Origin: Ascoidea tarda (nom. inval.)
Lineage: Eukaryota > Ascomycota > Saccharomycetes > Ascoideales > Ascoideaceae
Direction: 5' to 3'
NCBI GenBank assembly: GCA_030560485.1
Contig: JAKTTS010000179.1
Location: forward strand, 1-27,534
Length of the DNA stretch: 27,534 nt
The notes beneath the pieces are model-generated. The model had not been told where the DNA came from. It did no database searches and was given only the letters and a program-made list of their open reading frames with translations. Shown piece after piece: positions 10,001-16,512 of this stretch (within the stretch, counting starts at the first letter, position 1; each line of letters begins with the position of its first letter). The translations under genes and the position numbers were made by a program.

Positions 10001-10455
10001 TAAAAAAGGAAGACTTCAATCAAAACGACTGGTTGTTTATATCCGATTCAATTGGTACGAGTGGATATGATTTTGACGTGAGTGGAGAGAGTAATAATGG
10101 AGGCAGTCATATTGGCGGTAAGGGTAATGATAATTATAGTATTCAGGATAACGATGAAGGAATTGTTTTGTTTGGGTTAATTGATAAGCTTTCCAATATG
10201 GGATTGTATAAGAGGCCATCGTTGGATGATTATCGAAGGATTGAGTTGGTTACAAATATTGATGAACGAGAAGACATTGAAAAAAACCGCAGGCCTGGGT
10301 TGATTGGGGTTAAAAAAATTGAGAACATAAGTTTATTGAAGCCATTTTTTGATTCATTAAGTTTGTATAATTTTGAAAAGACGTATGGATTAAGTGTAGC
10401 GGATATTGAGAGTTGTGAGCAAGATATTTACAATGATTTGTTTAATGATGTTTGA
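4066..10455 (+). CDS. DOP1: Dopey-family Golgi/endosome trafficking protein DOP1
   Basis: 2129 aa from the ATG at 4066; an 11-codon upstream extension begins with TTG and is discarded. Dop1 is a large peripheral membrane protein that works with Mon2 and the flippase Neo1 in endosome-to-Golgi traffic and is essential in S. cerevisiae. The N-terminal Dopey domain is clear: VVEWADYISFLAKLLKSLQ, LPSGVHMKTIEVYSYIF, SIWIPGLLPLMSFASISI and LLPAIDDES, followed by RLGALIWCNKRLPS. At about residue 362 comes the conserved block RKDMSLNRRLWNWLLGPD. The middle is a helical, Asn-rich scaffold. The C-terminal third has further helical repeats (for example EALNVKTWKL, WKVIIKNWIES). The protein is longer than S. 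cerevisiae Dop1 (about 1.7 kb of codons), mainly through Asn/Ser-rich loops. Base skew reverses along the gene: C exceeds G early, and G exceeds C near the 3' end. Confidence 0.95.
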   Translation: MSFAASLKHNTLLKVIPFRSHHSKFANVLNDDENELDKRLLDSKDRRYLASLDKSLSIFNSVVEWADYISFLAKLLKSLQSNSRGNWLPKIYSLKISKNLANCLSPNLPSGVHMKTIEVYSYIFKMIGLKKLSNQISIWIPGLLPLMSFASISIKPSLIELFDTFIITLNPICLKIMIKPLLLSLLPAIDDESSESFLDVLDLIDTLKKNLNDNSSFWQSLFLIIISNPDKRLGALIWCNKRLPSFNNISLTNATDIQFNLDNKDQLRFNLDSTDIWSNKALKENALSNLPNEAKACVSPEPGLLIRAFCKALKDDNIFVQRGFFDLLLSKLQLNSNILQLLATPSDLTKLIICASSTVLRKDMSLNRRLWNWLLGPDLLDSSNLQNRHSLPQAFLKLSSNIISDTNSTIEQQKQPPILDSNKQSSSSPEKPKTTRINYFKKYGKSQLVNGLLKLIDIQNNSSDDTHKIITNHDSMPPYKRMIQAYKICLAVMDKWEIGSLIIPEVFIPCISSVQILHHQLNIFTNNYSIQSQNNSPNTLNNSNTDNEFNQVLKNVSAFFDNIEPINIWSDLFKLIDKNQLLLFKFTINYFNVDEEEMIIKHLPLSLLLLLFKKIFNSNFITIDQEKDKSIADKNPEKNTNLPFPENSNIICNKINLIDDTNTFNDFDWYNLVKSILSLIPERAFLPIEHIHNTALHSLFNNQSKLSNDQNQIEKQDQLFKQFSIQTYNIIQNYYSKVSKISDDNYIVKNEVLGYLYQYNLNNIDDPQSSPIPPADLSLMILNSITILVWKALKKRDDMIYYYCDLLNDVLEKIPKNNNSSSDNKFVWNNDFFIEEVFNLKNLRKSDGFKNNSKISNYLFKSSIDTPLDNDDSLGLAKSAWERIYNISSNIHGFENENSYLHGQPSQVSLSFVSITFGISKIFNEITKSLGTLKKIELLKVLLRLLWDCLIDPSSKYQVESVKYILSFEFSIDPHYIESELSNLFLNADKHDKYDRFRGFSALWTHTANLSNNNFFMDQILSRPFQLVLDELAVKRSSDYLLASYWISSTSKSGSSNRLFKMISIPLAKTSFIMNTKASKSRIYIIDDIDLYCYQVQTIMNVLNVDPPLLISGISNELTVLDRELQMQIINAGFEDNFDLSTYKNLIIAVLLRFLSLELDEGTMSRLSSICSFTKAMRTSLALLEMLLNGNEKDFARIPSILLKISFKYFQKLDNLNYKETSQNSYINYNYNYDYILVSFLRIISSVLKTSYDQKVKLNIFSVEYAKSYLLFKNEDEIDNIKDIKLLEYLILTVKRINNSILINYWAQLLSESTVYFGESIIQAITPLTECICTKINDFFSLIRNSFDNNYDVNDATINKEKNREMTFEIGQSIALLMNALEDVLSYCHIYISSSEAKITSAKTNSNDPGFFGSVMSGVFAVETPMARTAEENKKLIILYCIQETAKVCLNIWSWAEQKTRLQLKNSNDTNYYLDYYPQNDLNFLKSINYHISNLKFRSKKLLEKLYQLQPLEVLQTLMLADRNFSAPLFKILHMLDGGKPQLTVPHIFNLINLKLNPEAVSSRYKISIHLLSSSSLNGKMLSMFLVEYVKSLESDAVEEIWNQSMNFLKDVQNLGNVYANIYPFILQFTCILGDKLNKSKFGEQRKVKREISDTFMKILSGTLSARGPSNQSAILDAMTSVSLTSPTGSLSNKPSFDMDERNDENAKDRLTISVNSYKQIESAIDEKTDASVTQEEVCKSIQSTLPYISSIVQDYDKFTTTMTSIVLNIVTPALKSKKFPNLPSYLLDLLVELSEEALNVKTWKLTINDVFVDSKFFKMSLIHSLSWKVIIKNWIESDKDKMGEFLSKVEPHNASSTTLFGWNESEINSKILKLKRIVFLLIISAKDTYILNLKEIMSKIEEILTTSNALKEEVFLCLRAIVLRFSETHLTSYWTLIYTELQKMFQNVLDCSKVEDIEEIDCNALLGACKLLDLLLCLKKEDFNQNDWLFISDSIGTSGYDFDVSGESNNGGSHIGGKGNDNYSIQDNDEGIVLFGLIDKLSNMGLYKRPSLDDYRRIELVTNIDEREDIEKNRRPGLIGVKKIENISLLKPFFDSLSLYNFEKTYGLSVADIESCEQDIYNDLFNDV

Positions 10456-10879
10456 TAATTAAGAATTGATAATTGATTTTTATTTATATTTCTTTAAAAT
10501 ATATATATAAAGAAAAGATAGTGTAAAAGATCGAGACCACATCTAAAAGAGAGAGAAAAACAAATAAGGTTAATTTAGATTAAAATTTAAACTAAATCAA
10601 AAATAGATTTTCACATACTTTTAATATAGCTAAATACGAGTTTTTTTTTTGAAAATAGTAAGCGTAAAGGAATGAAAAAGAATGAAGGAATGAATTGATA
10701 GCTAAAGCAAAATCAATACATGGAAGATGAAGATAAAGAAAAATAATACAACCAAAAAAAAGTAATATAAATATATAGATAAAAGAAAATTAAATAAAAG
10801 TATGGAAAAGAAGTTGTTGTGAGTTATCTTTTTTTCTTTCTTTTTTTTTGATTTTCGATTTTCGATTTTCGATTTTCGA
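10456..10879. other. Convergent 3' intergenic region
   Basis: 424 bp between the stop codons of DOP1 and the convergent LDO-like gene. It is AT-rich and low in complexity, with TATATATATA at about 10499-10508 just after DOP1. That resembles a yeast polyadenylation efficiency element. A pyrimidine tract and heptanucleotide repeats lie at the right end. No gene is seen. Confidence 0.6.
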
Positions 10880-10881
10880 TT
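10850..10881 (+). repeat. GATTTTC tandem repeat
   Basis: Four perfect copies of GATTTTC plus a partial fifth (GATT). The array abuts, and overlaps by two bases, the stop codon of the minus-strand LDO-like gene, so it forms the start of that gene's 3'UTR. Confidence 0.9.
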
Positions 10882-12156
10882 AATAAGTCGGAGAGAACAA
10901 TTTTTCAGTCTGTTGAGCTGGAGATCGAGATGAGATTGGGGATTGAAGTTGGGGGTTAATTGGAGGTTGAGGCTGAGGTTGAGGTTGAATTAGTTGATCA
11001 ATGAATAGATTGTTTTGAAGAGTTGGATTGGCATCAATTTCTGCTGGAAATTGAGCTGCATTTTGGAAATTGTTATTTGAGCTCTTATTTGAAAGAGAAG
11101 CTGGAACATTGTTGGTTGCATTGATTATTTTCGATTTGTTTTCTTCCTTTTGGGCCTTTTTAGGATCTACTTCAATTGTACCAATAGATGGAGGAAATTT
11201 GTTTGCCAATCTTCGCAAGAAGGATCTTTGAAAGGATTTTGGATCGTAGTTTGAGATGTAAAAGTTGTAAATGGTCGAAACAAACAAGTAGGAGGTGACA
11301 GTCAAACCAGTCAAGGTCAATATCAAAGGCAACAAGACAAAAGCTGTGATAAACATGATGAAAGCAGAGAAGCAAAAGATGAATTGATGTAGAATCAGTG
11401 TGTTGAGAAGGTTAGTGTCGGCGCTTAATGGGAATTGCAGATATAAAAGAGAAAAAAGCGAGAGTTAAGAAAAGATGAATCCGGTGTGGATTTATAGTCA
11501 GAAGAAAAGAAGAAAACATACCTGTACCAAACCAAAAGGCAAAGGCCCCAACAAAGACCACGAAGGAGATGAAAGCGCTGATGAAGAACATTATCGACAA
11601 GGGAATCAACACAGGAGAGGTAACGAATAAGGTAACGACGATAAAAGTCTGGGAGGGTTGTTAGTAGTGAACCGGCAATAATTGGTGTTGAACAGTCAGT
11701 CGCAACCAAGTGCGAACGAGCTGGGGATCAATTGAGAGAATGCAAACCCAAAGAAGAAGCAGCAGGGATTGTGCAAGAGAATTTATACTTACAACAACGA
11801 TTGGATGCGCAAAGGCGAACAAAATGGCCCTGTCGACGTATCTAACCTTGAACGCTTTCAAGAGGGAGATAGCATACCTGGGAAGTGTTAGTGTGCGTCC
11901 GGTGCTGGAGCTGCTGAGAGAATACATACAGTGCGACGGAGTACACGTTCACCTTGCCCCTGTCGTAGCCAGCCTGAAGCTTGAAGAAGAGGTATCTCTT
12001 GAAGTCGTCGAACGACAACTCCTCGCTCTGCTGCCTGTGCTGCTCAGGCCCCTCAACGTCGCTCTCGCTCTCGTGGGTGTCGACGGAGTGGAGCTCGGTC
12101 GTGAAGACGCTGGTCTTCTCGTGCTTGGGCTGCTTTTCGCTGGCGCTGGTTTCCAT
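10880..12156 (-). CDS. LDO/promethin-like hydrophobic-hairpin protein A (four exons)
   Basis: A spliced gene: exons 12156-11930, 11877-11793, 11648-11522 and 11343-10880, giving 300 aa. Introns run 11929-11878 (GTATGT, branch CACTAAC), 11792-11649 (GTAAGT, branch TACTAAC) and 11521-11344 (GTATGT, branch CACTAAC). All three joins keep the frame. Residues 1-60 are polar and acidic (METSASEKQPKHEKT). About 60-100 are mixed helical (FKRYLFFKLQAGYDRGK). Residues 105-175 form a long hydrophobic double hairpin with proline breaks (SPVLIPLSIMFF, then FVLLPLILTLTGL). The C-terminal tail is polar, with Pro/Gln repeats near the end. The hydrophobic organisation resembles yeast Ldo16/Ldo45 and metazoan promethin, which sit with seipin at lipid droplets. 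The gene diverges from a similar gene at 12833. The family call is inference; the exon model is strong. Confidence 0.75.
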
Positions 12157-12185
12157 TGTGAGGTGGTGGTTCTGGTGATTTTGGT

Positions 12186-12230
12186 GGTTTTGATGGTTTT
12201 GATGGTTTTAATGGTTTTGATGGTTTTGAG
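12186..12230 (+). repeat. GGTTTTGAT 9-nt tandem repeat in the 5'UTR of gene A
   Basis: Five copies of GGTTTTGAT with two single-base variants, plus more diverged copies towards 12170. The array lies 30 bp upstream of gene A's ATG, and would be transcribed as CCATCAAAA/CCATTAAAA repeats in its leader. Confidence 0.85.
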
Positions 12231-12416
12231 AAAGTGTTGGGGGATCGAGAACCTAGGGAGATCAGCCCAAGATATATTCCACCTCCCACAAAGCCATGTT
12301 CCAGCCGAAGTCAGATTAGGAAAGAGGTAAATACAGCAGGAGAGCACGCCCGTCCTCCTGGCGACACCGGCACTTATCTTCCACATGCACCGCCGCTAGC
12401 GCCAGCAAATAAACTG

Positions 12417-12452
12417 CCGATTTCAGTGCCAATTTCAATGCCAGTTTCAGTG
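12417..12452 (+). repeat. 12-nt tandem repeat, three copies
   Basis: Units CCGATTTCAGTG, CCAATTTCAATG and CCAGTTTCAGTG lie inside the GC-rich island. On the minus strand they encode the G-T/I-E-T/I repeats of the small 12374-12466 frame. Confidence 0.8.
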
Positions 12453-12832
12453 CCACCGTTGACCATTACAACCGCGCTGTTGTGGCTGCCTCTTTCAGCG
12501 CCGGCTGCCTAAAGAACCGCCGTCCCGTGCACGCCGCACCGCGCCATAGGGCTTTTGCACCCAGAGCCCTACCTGCGGGATCCTCTGAGGGAATATTCCA
12601 TTACACTGGCACAAACAGCGGTGTAGCAGTGTTCTCATTTATGGTTGGTTTATGAGGAACCCTTTACGCTACTTTTCAAATGCTTTTTAGTGTGCTCTCC
12701 AAAATAGCTTCAGGCTCGCTCTAGCTCGAAATGTCCTCTTCGCTCACCATTGTATCCATTATATTGCTACCTTTCTGCAGTACTCCAACACTCTGATTCA
12801 CATCCTTTATCTCATTCTTCATTTCATCTACA

Positions 12833-13480
12833 ATGGCCTTGCTTGATAACGACTTTGCTCGCTCTGAGAACACCCAGAAGGTGGTAGCTCTCGCTGATGT
12901 CACTGGAATAAACGATATATTAAAGCTTGTGGGCAAAATCTTTTCTTTGATTTTCAGCCATTTGGCCCAAACATATCAAATTTGTAAATTGTTAGTATCA
13001 TTCTGCTTGTTCTTCTTCAAGCCCAATCCACATACTAACCATCTTTCCATTGCTACAGGTCCATAGATCAACAAATCGCTGCGTTGCCTTCAAATCTATC
13101 TGCTTTTTCCTTTCATTTCAGACATAATCCAATCAAGGACGTACGTATATCTCTCTGCTTCCAGCTTCTCTCACCGCTTGCTCCAATCACTCATACTAAT
13201 CAGTCACCATGTTCAATAGACCATCCTAATCCTTCTTTGTCTTGTTCTAATCCCACTATCAATTACACCAGTCTCATATGTATTCTACTCCTTTGGTATA
13301 TCCTTTGGTATCCTATTTGCTGATGCCACAGTTTTCATCCTATTTGTTATCGTGGTTTTTGTGCCCTTGATCTTCATTTCCTGTCTACTAACAATGGTTG
13401 GTTGTTTTGTTTATAATAAATGGTACGGTGAAAAAGACAAGAAAATCATTCTTGGTATAAACAGACATACCATCATTTAA
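12833..13480 (+). CDS. LDO/promethin-like hydrophobic-hairpin protein B (three exons)
   Basis: Exons 12833-12990, 13059-13140 and 13220-13480 give 166 aa, close to the size of yeast Ldo16 and human promethin. Intron 1 (12991-13058) has donor GTTAGT, perfect branch TACTAAC (13033-13039) and acceptor CTACAG. Intron 2 (13141-13219) has donor GTACGT, branch TACTAAT and acceptor AATAG. The GTTAGT donor is unusual, but it is the one that keeps frame into exon 2. The N-terminal 50 residues are helical and partly amphipathic (GINDILKLVGKIFSLIFSHL). Residues 81-143 are an almost unbroken hydrophobic double hairpin (LVLIPLSITPVSYVFY, then VVFVPLIFISCLL). A short polar tail follows (NKWYGEKDKK). It shares the LIPLSI motif and intron phases with gene A. 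An in-frame stop upstream of 12833 fixes the start. The assignment to LDO/promethin is inferred. Confidence 0.7.
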
Positions 13481-13679
13481 TTATTTTCTTTTTTAATTAT
13501 CTTATCTTATCTTATCATATCATATCAATAAACACTCTCATATCATCATACCCACACAATAAATCTTATCTTTTTCATCCCCCTACATCCACAGTGTTGG
13601 TTTCAACTCTATCTATATAATTCCAAATCAGGAAAAAATTATTATCAATGTAATCAAAAAAAAAAAGTTTAAACATCTC

Positions 13680-13687
13680 ATCACGTG
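13680..13687 (+). promoter_or_regulatory. CACGTG E-box (Cbf1/CDEI-type)
   Basis: ATCACGTG matches RTCACRTG, the Cbf1 site used in yeast promoters and as centromere element I. It lies in the 259-bp gap between the convergent ends of the 12833 gene and CTF4. I find no CDEIII-like TTCCGAA at a suitable distance, so no centromere is claimed; function is unknown. Confidence 0.4.
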
Positions 13688-13739
13688 AACCGTATAACTA
13701 TCTTTCAATATATCACTACATACTCATTAATATTTTTAT

Positions 13740-16322
13740 TTATATCCTATTCTTTTGGATTTCAGCCATTTTTTCGTGAAAAAATCTTAATTCCAACCGT
13801 CTCACAATTCTCATTGCTGCATTAAAACTCTCTTCCAATTTCAAACTTTTCCCTGCTTCTAATGCATCTTCTAATTTCCCTTCCTGACATAATTCCAAAA
13901 AAAGTTTTAATATGCTTTTATCATAGCTTAATTTCAAATTAATCAATTCGTTTTTCTTATTCTCCACTATTTCCCTAATTCCATCTCCATCTTCATCTTT
14001 TTCGACTTTACTTATTATCTCCTTTTTTTCAATCTCTTGTAATAGCAATTCCTCGTAAATTTGGTTGTTTATTGAAAACTTTTGTCTTTCAACTATCTTC
14101 TCTATTCTCTCTTTCTTATGCTCAACTTTCTCAAAATACATCCGAACGTACTCCAACTTCTGCTCCTTGCTGACTTTATCCTCATCCAATTCTTCAATAT
14201 TTTTTTCAATACTCTCAATGACCTTTTTCTCCTCATTAAACCCAGAATTAAGATACCCTCTCCTCAAATAGCTCGAGAAATTCTTATTCTTAATCACCTC
14301 AAAATTAACCAATATACTATTGTTCTCCTTGCAAAACTCAGGCAACACACCATTCATCCTATTCAAATTCTCACTCCACTTTCCATTCTTAAACAACCTC
14401 ACCCTTTTCTCTTCATATGTCGGAAACTTGCTAAATGGCGTCTTGAATACCAAGCACTGCAAATGGTTCTCATTCATCCCCAACCCTATATACGTCAAAT
14501 CATCATGATACTCGTTATACTTGTTAAATACCTCCCCCATATTCAACACAGGAACCAAAGCATTCTCAATTTCCCTCTCTCCTCGATCAGGATTCACTTT
14601 GATCATGTACAAAATATCATCGTTCCCTAATAAACATGGATTGTTATTAATCTCATTAAAAAATATCCCCTTCAAATATTCATTCTTAAAATCCCCTTTC
14701 CCGTTTATTCTCTCTTTCCTTCTACTTTTCCTGTACTCGTAATCTCGGTTGTTCAGTATTACATCAAAAATCGCATCTCGAACAATGACACTCTCACGAT
14801 ACTTTTCACCATCAATTGAAATCAAATTGTAACTCAACTTATACGTCTGGTAATTCCGTATACTGATACTAAACAAATACTCATTATTTCCAATAGCCGC
14901 TAATACTGGAAGTTGCTTTTCAATTCCAATCGCCAATCCACTGACTAAATTGTACTTCAACACTTTCCCGCTACTTATGAATATAAATATAATATTGCTA
15001 GCAATTGTAATACAACTGATAAATTCACTTTTAGACACTTCAACATCAATCTCCAATGAGTGTTTTTGAATAAATTCACCACTATTATCATAATTACTGC
15101 TACTGTTTTGATACTCGTGAAAATTATGTGGTTTAAAAAATATTTTCAATTTTCTCTTCAACCTCACCAATTCTTCAACACATATATTGTTTTCAATCAA
15201 ATCATAATACCCAGATATTCCCAACAAAATGCCCTTTTCACTTAAAAATGCAATATCGTAAAAATTTTCAACATTAAAATGGTAATTTCGAAGCTTGCTT
15301 TTGTTAAAACTTTCAATTGAAACTATTGGTGTTTGTGTATTGGTTTCAATCCATACTTTGCCTATATGATTAATCGTCAAATATTTTCGACCATGATACC
15401 ATAAACTTGAATATTGAGAAAACGGCTTTAATTTTATTCCATTTAATTTTTCGGTTAAAATTTCATTGTTTCTTATTTGAAATTTTCGCTTAAGAATTTG
15501 GCTCTTTCTAACAAAATTGTAATACTTTTTATCCAATCCAATAAGATCTTGTGTGGTGTATGTGTCAAAATGGCCTTTAAGTTTGTTGAATTTATTCTGT
15601 AATCTGCTAATTTCAGGATCATATTCGGGATAACTGTTTGTAAGAAATGATGGATACTTTTTTAAATAAAATTTATATTGTTGATACAATTGAAAATCAT
15701 CCAAATCATTCAAATCATTCAAATTCTCGTTTTTATCATCAATTAATCTATTGTAGATCTTTTGATATGTATTTAAACCCCCATTATTTAAATGCTTATC
15801 CAATTTATTTTTTTTGCTAATCTCGGCTTCGGAAGATTTATTATCGTGATGATTAAACGATCTTTTATTTTCACTCATTTGAACTGACTCATAATCATTG
15901 GAATCATCCTTTCTTGAGTCAGGTATTTCAGTTATCACAGATTCCTTATCTTTTCTACTAACTACCTCAACAAAATCATCATCGTCACCAGAAAAAATAT
16001 TTAAAGTGCTTTTGACTGCTTTTTTTGACTTTGTAATTTTTTCTTCATTTGTTTCAATATCTCTGTTGTAAATTTTATCAACACTTTTGCTCTTATCTTC
16101 CACTTCAAATTCGTCTTCTTCATTGGATAATTCTTCTGCTTTATCTTCATTCTCTGATTCATCAGCATTTACGTCGACTAAATTGTTACCATATGTAAGT
16201 TTTTCATCTTCTTCACTTGCATTTTCACTAAGGTTATCGAAATCAACAATATCATCATCGAAATCAGCATCAGCATCAGAAACATGACTTATATTCTCTT
16301 TTTCTTCTACATTGACGTACAT
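13740..16322 (-). CDS. CTF4: CTF4-like replisome adaptor, without N-terminal WD40 domain
   Basis: 860 aa from the ATG at 16322. Ctf4 (AND-1/WDHD1) is a trimeric hub that couples CMG helicase to DNA polymerase alpha and serves cohesion. Residues 1-210 are acidic and disordered (DADADFDDDIVDFD, SGDDDDFVEVV). About 210-295 are helical and charged. Residues 298-680 match the second, SepB-type propeller, starting PFSQYSSLWYHGRKYLTINHIGKVW and continuing VENFYDIAFLSEKGILLGISG. About 690-860 form the C-terminal helical region that binds CIP-box clients (ILKLFLELCQEGKLEDALEAG, AAMRIVRRLELRFFHEKM). The usual N-terminal WD40 propeller (about 380 residues in S. cerevisiae) is absent. Only 190 bp separate the start from TOP3, so there is no room for it upstream. 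It is divergent from TOP3. The family assignment rests on the SepB and C-terminal blocks. Confidence 0.75.
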   Translation of the reverse strand: MYVNVEEKENISHVSDADADFDDDIVDFDNLSENASEEDEKLTYGNNLVDVNADESENEDKAEELSNEEDEFEVEDKSKSVDKIYNRDIETNEEKITKSKKAVKSTLNIFSGDDDDFVEVVSRKDKESVITEIPDSRKDDSNDYESVQMSENKRSFNHHDNKSSEAEISKKNKLDKHLNNGGLNTYQKIYNRLIDDKNENLNDLNDLDDFQLYQQYKFYLKKYPSFLTNSYPEYDPEISRLQNKFNKLKGHFDTYTTQDLIGLDKKYYNFVRKSQILKRKFQIRNNEILTEKLNGIKLKPFSQYSSLWYHGRKYLTINHIGKVWIETNTQTPIVSIESFNKSKLRNYHFNVENFYDIAFLSEKGILLGISGYYDLIENNICVEELVRLKRKLKIFFKPHNFHEYQNSSSNYDNSGEFIQKHSLEIDVEVSKSEFISCITIASNIIFIFISSGKVLKYNLVSGLAIGIEKQLPVLAAIGNNEYLFSISIRNYQTYKLSYNLISIDGEKYRESVIVRDAIFDVILNNRDYEYRKSRRKERINGKGDFKNEYLKGIFFNEINNNPCLLGNDDILYMIKVNPDRGEREIENALVPVLNMGEVFNKYNEYHDDLTYIGLGMNENHLQCLVFKTPFSKFPTYEEKRVRLFKNGKWSENLNRMNGVLPEFCKENNSILVNFEVIKNKNFSSYLRRGYLNSGFNEEKKVIESIEKNIEELDEDKVSKEQKLEYVRMYFEKVEHKKERIEKIVERQKFSINNQIYEELLLQEIEKKEIISKVEKDEDGDGIREIVENKKNELINLKLSYDKSILKLFLELCQEGKLEDALEAGKSLKLEESFNAAMRIVRRLELRFFHEKMAEIQKNRI

Positions 16323-16512
16323 TCTGGACGTAACTATGCTAGTTTATCAAATAAAACCACACTCTTCATTTTATTCACATTGATAATCGGGGAAAATCAG
16401 GAAAAAAAAAACACGAGCGCGAAATTTGGAAATTCGAAAAAGTGCCTACGAAACTTTAAAATTATCACTGAATCAGAAGAATTGTTCTGTTTAAAAAAAA
16501 GTAACACTAAAC
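16323..16512. promoter_or_regulatory. Bidirectional CTF4/TOP3 promoter
   Basis: 190 bp between divergent ATGs. It includes a poly-A tract (about 16401-16411, a nucleosome-disfavouring element in yeasts) next to an SBF-like site at 16418-16424. Both genes act in S phase, so co-regulation is plausible. Confidence 0.6.
16418..16424 (+). promoter_or_regulatory. SBF-type CGCGAAA element
   Basis: CGCGAAA matches the Swi4/Swi6 (SBF) consensus CRCGAAA that drives late-G1 transcription in budding yeasts. It sits about 90 bp from each divergent start codon. Confidence 0.45.

Larger units (their letters stand above)
12157..12832. promoter_or_regulatory. Shared upstream region of the two LDO-like genes, with GC-rich island
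   Basis: 676 bp between divergent start codons. The part from about 12300 to 12590 is markedly GC-rich: by hand count, 35 of 60 bases at 12361-12420 and 40 of 60 at 12481-12540. The rest of the window is AT-rich. It contains two small tandem arrays (12186-12230, 12417-12452). On the minus strand a 30-codon ATG frame at 12374-12466 reads MVNGGTETGIEIGTEIG; it could be an upstream ORF of gene A or chance. A minus-strand frame at 12721-12936 (ending MVSEEDISS) is not supported as a gene. Confidence 0.5.

Noticed and set aside
11710-12330. 206-codon plus-strand frame antisense to LDO-like gene A
   Set aside because: It begins with a non-ATG codon, crosses exons and introns of gene A and the leader repeat, and ends in a repeat-coded VLMVLMVL string. 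It is a shadow of the GC-rich exon.
12234-12512. 92-codon plus-strand frame across the GC-rich island
   Set aside because: It starts with TTG, is driven by the 12-nt repeat and GC content, and has no splice link to gene B.
12721-12936. 71-codon minus-strand frame ending MVSEEDISS
   Set aside because: It looks helical, like a small coiled-coil subunit, but the same DNA encodes exon 1 of gene B on the plus strand, whose splice signals and frame continuity are better supported.
13680-13687. RTCACRTG as a point-centromere CDEI
   Set aside because: No CDEIII-like TTCCGAA at 80-170 bp on either side; a plain Cbf1/E-box site is more likely.
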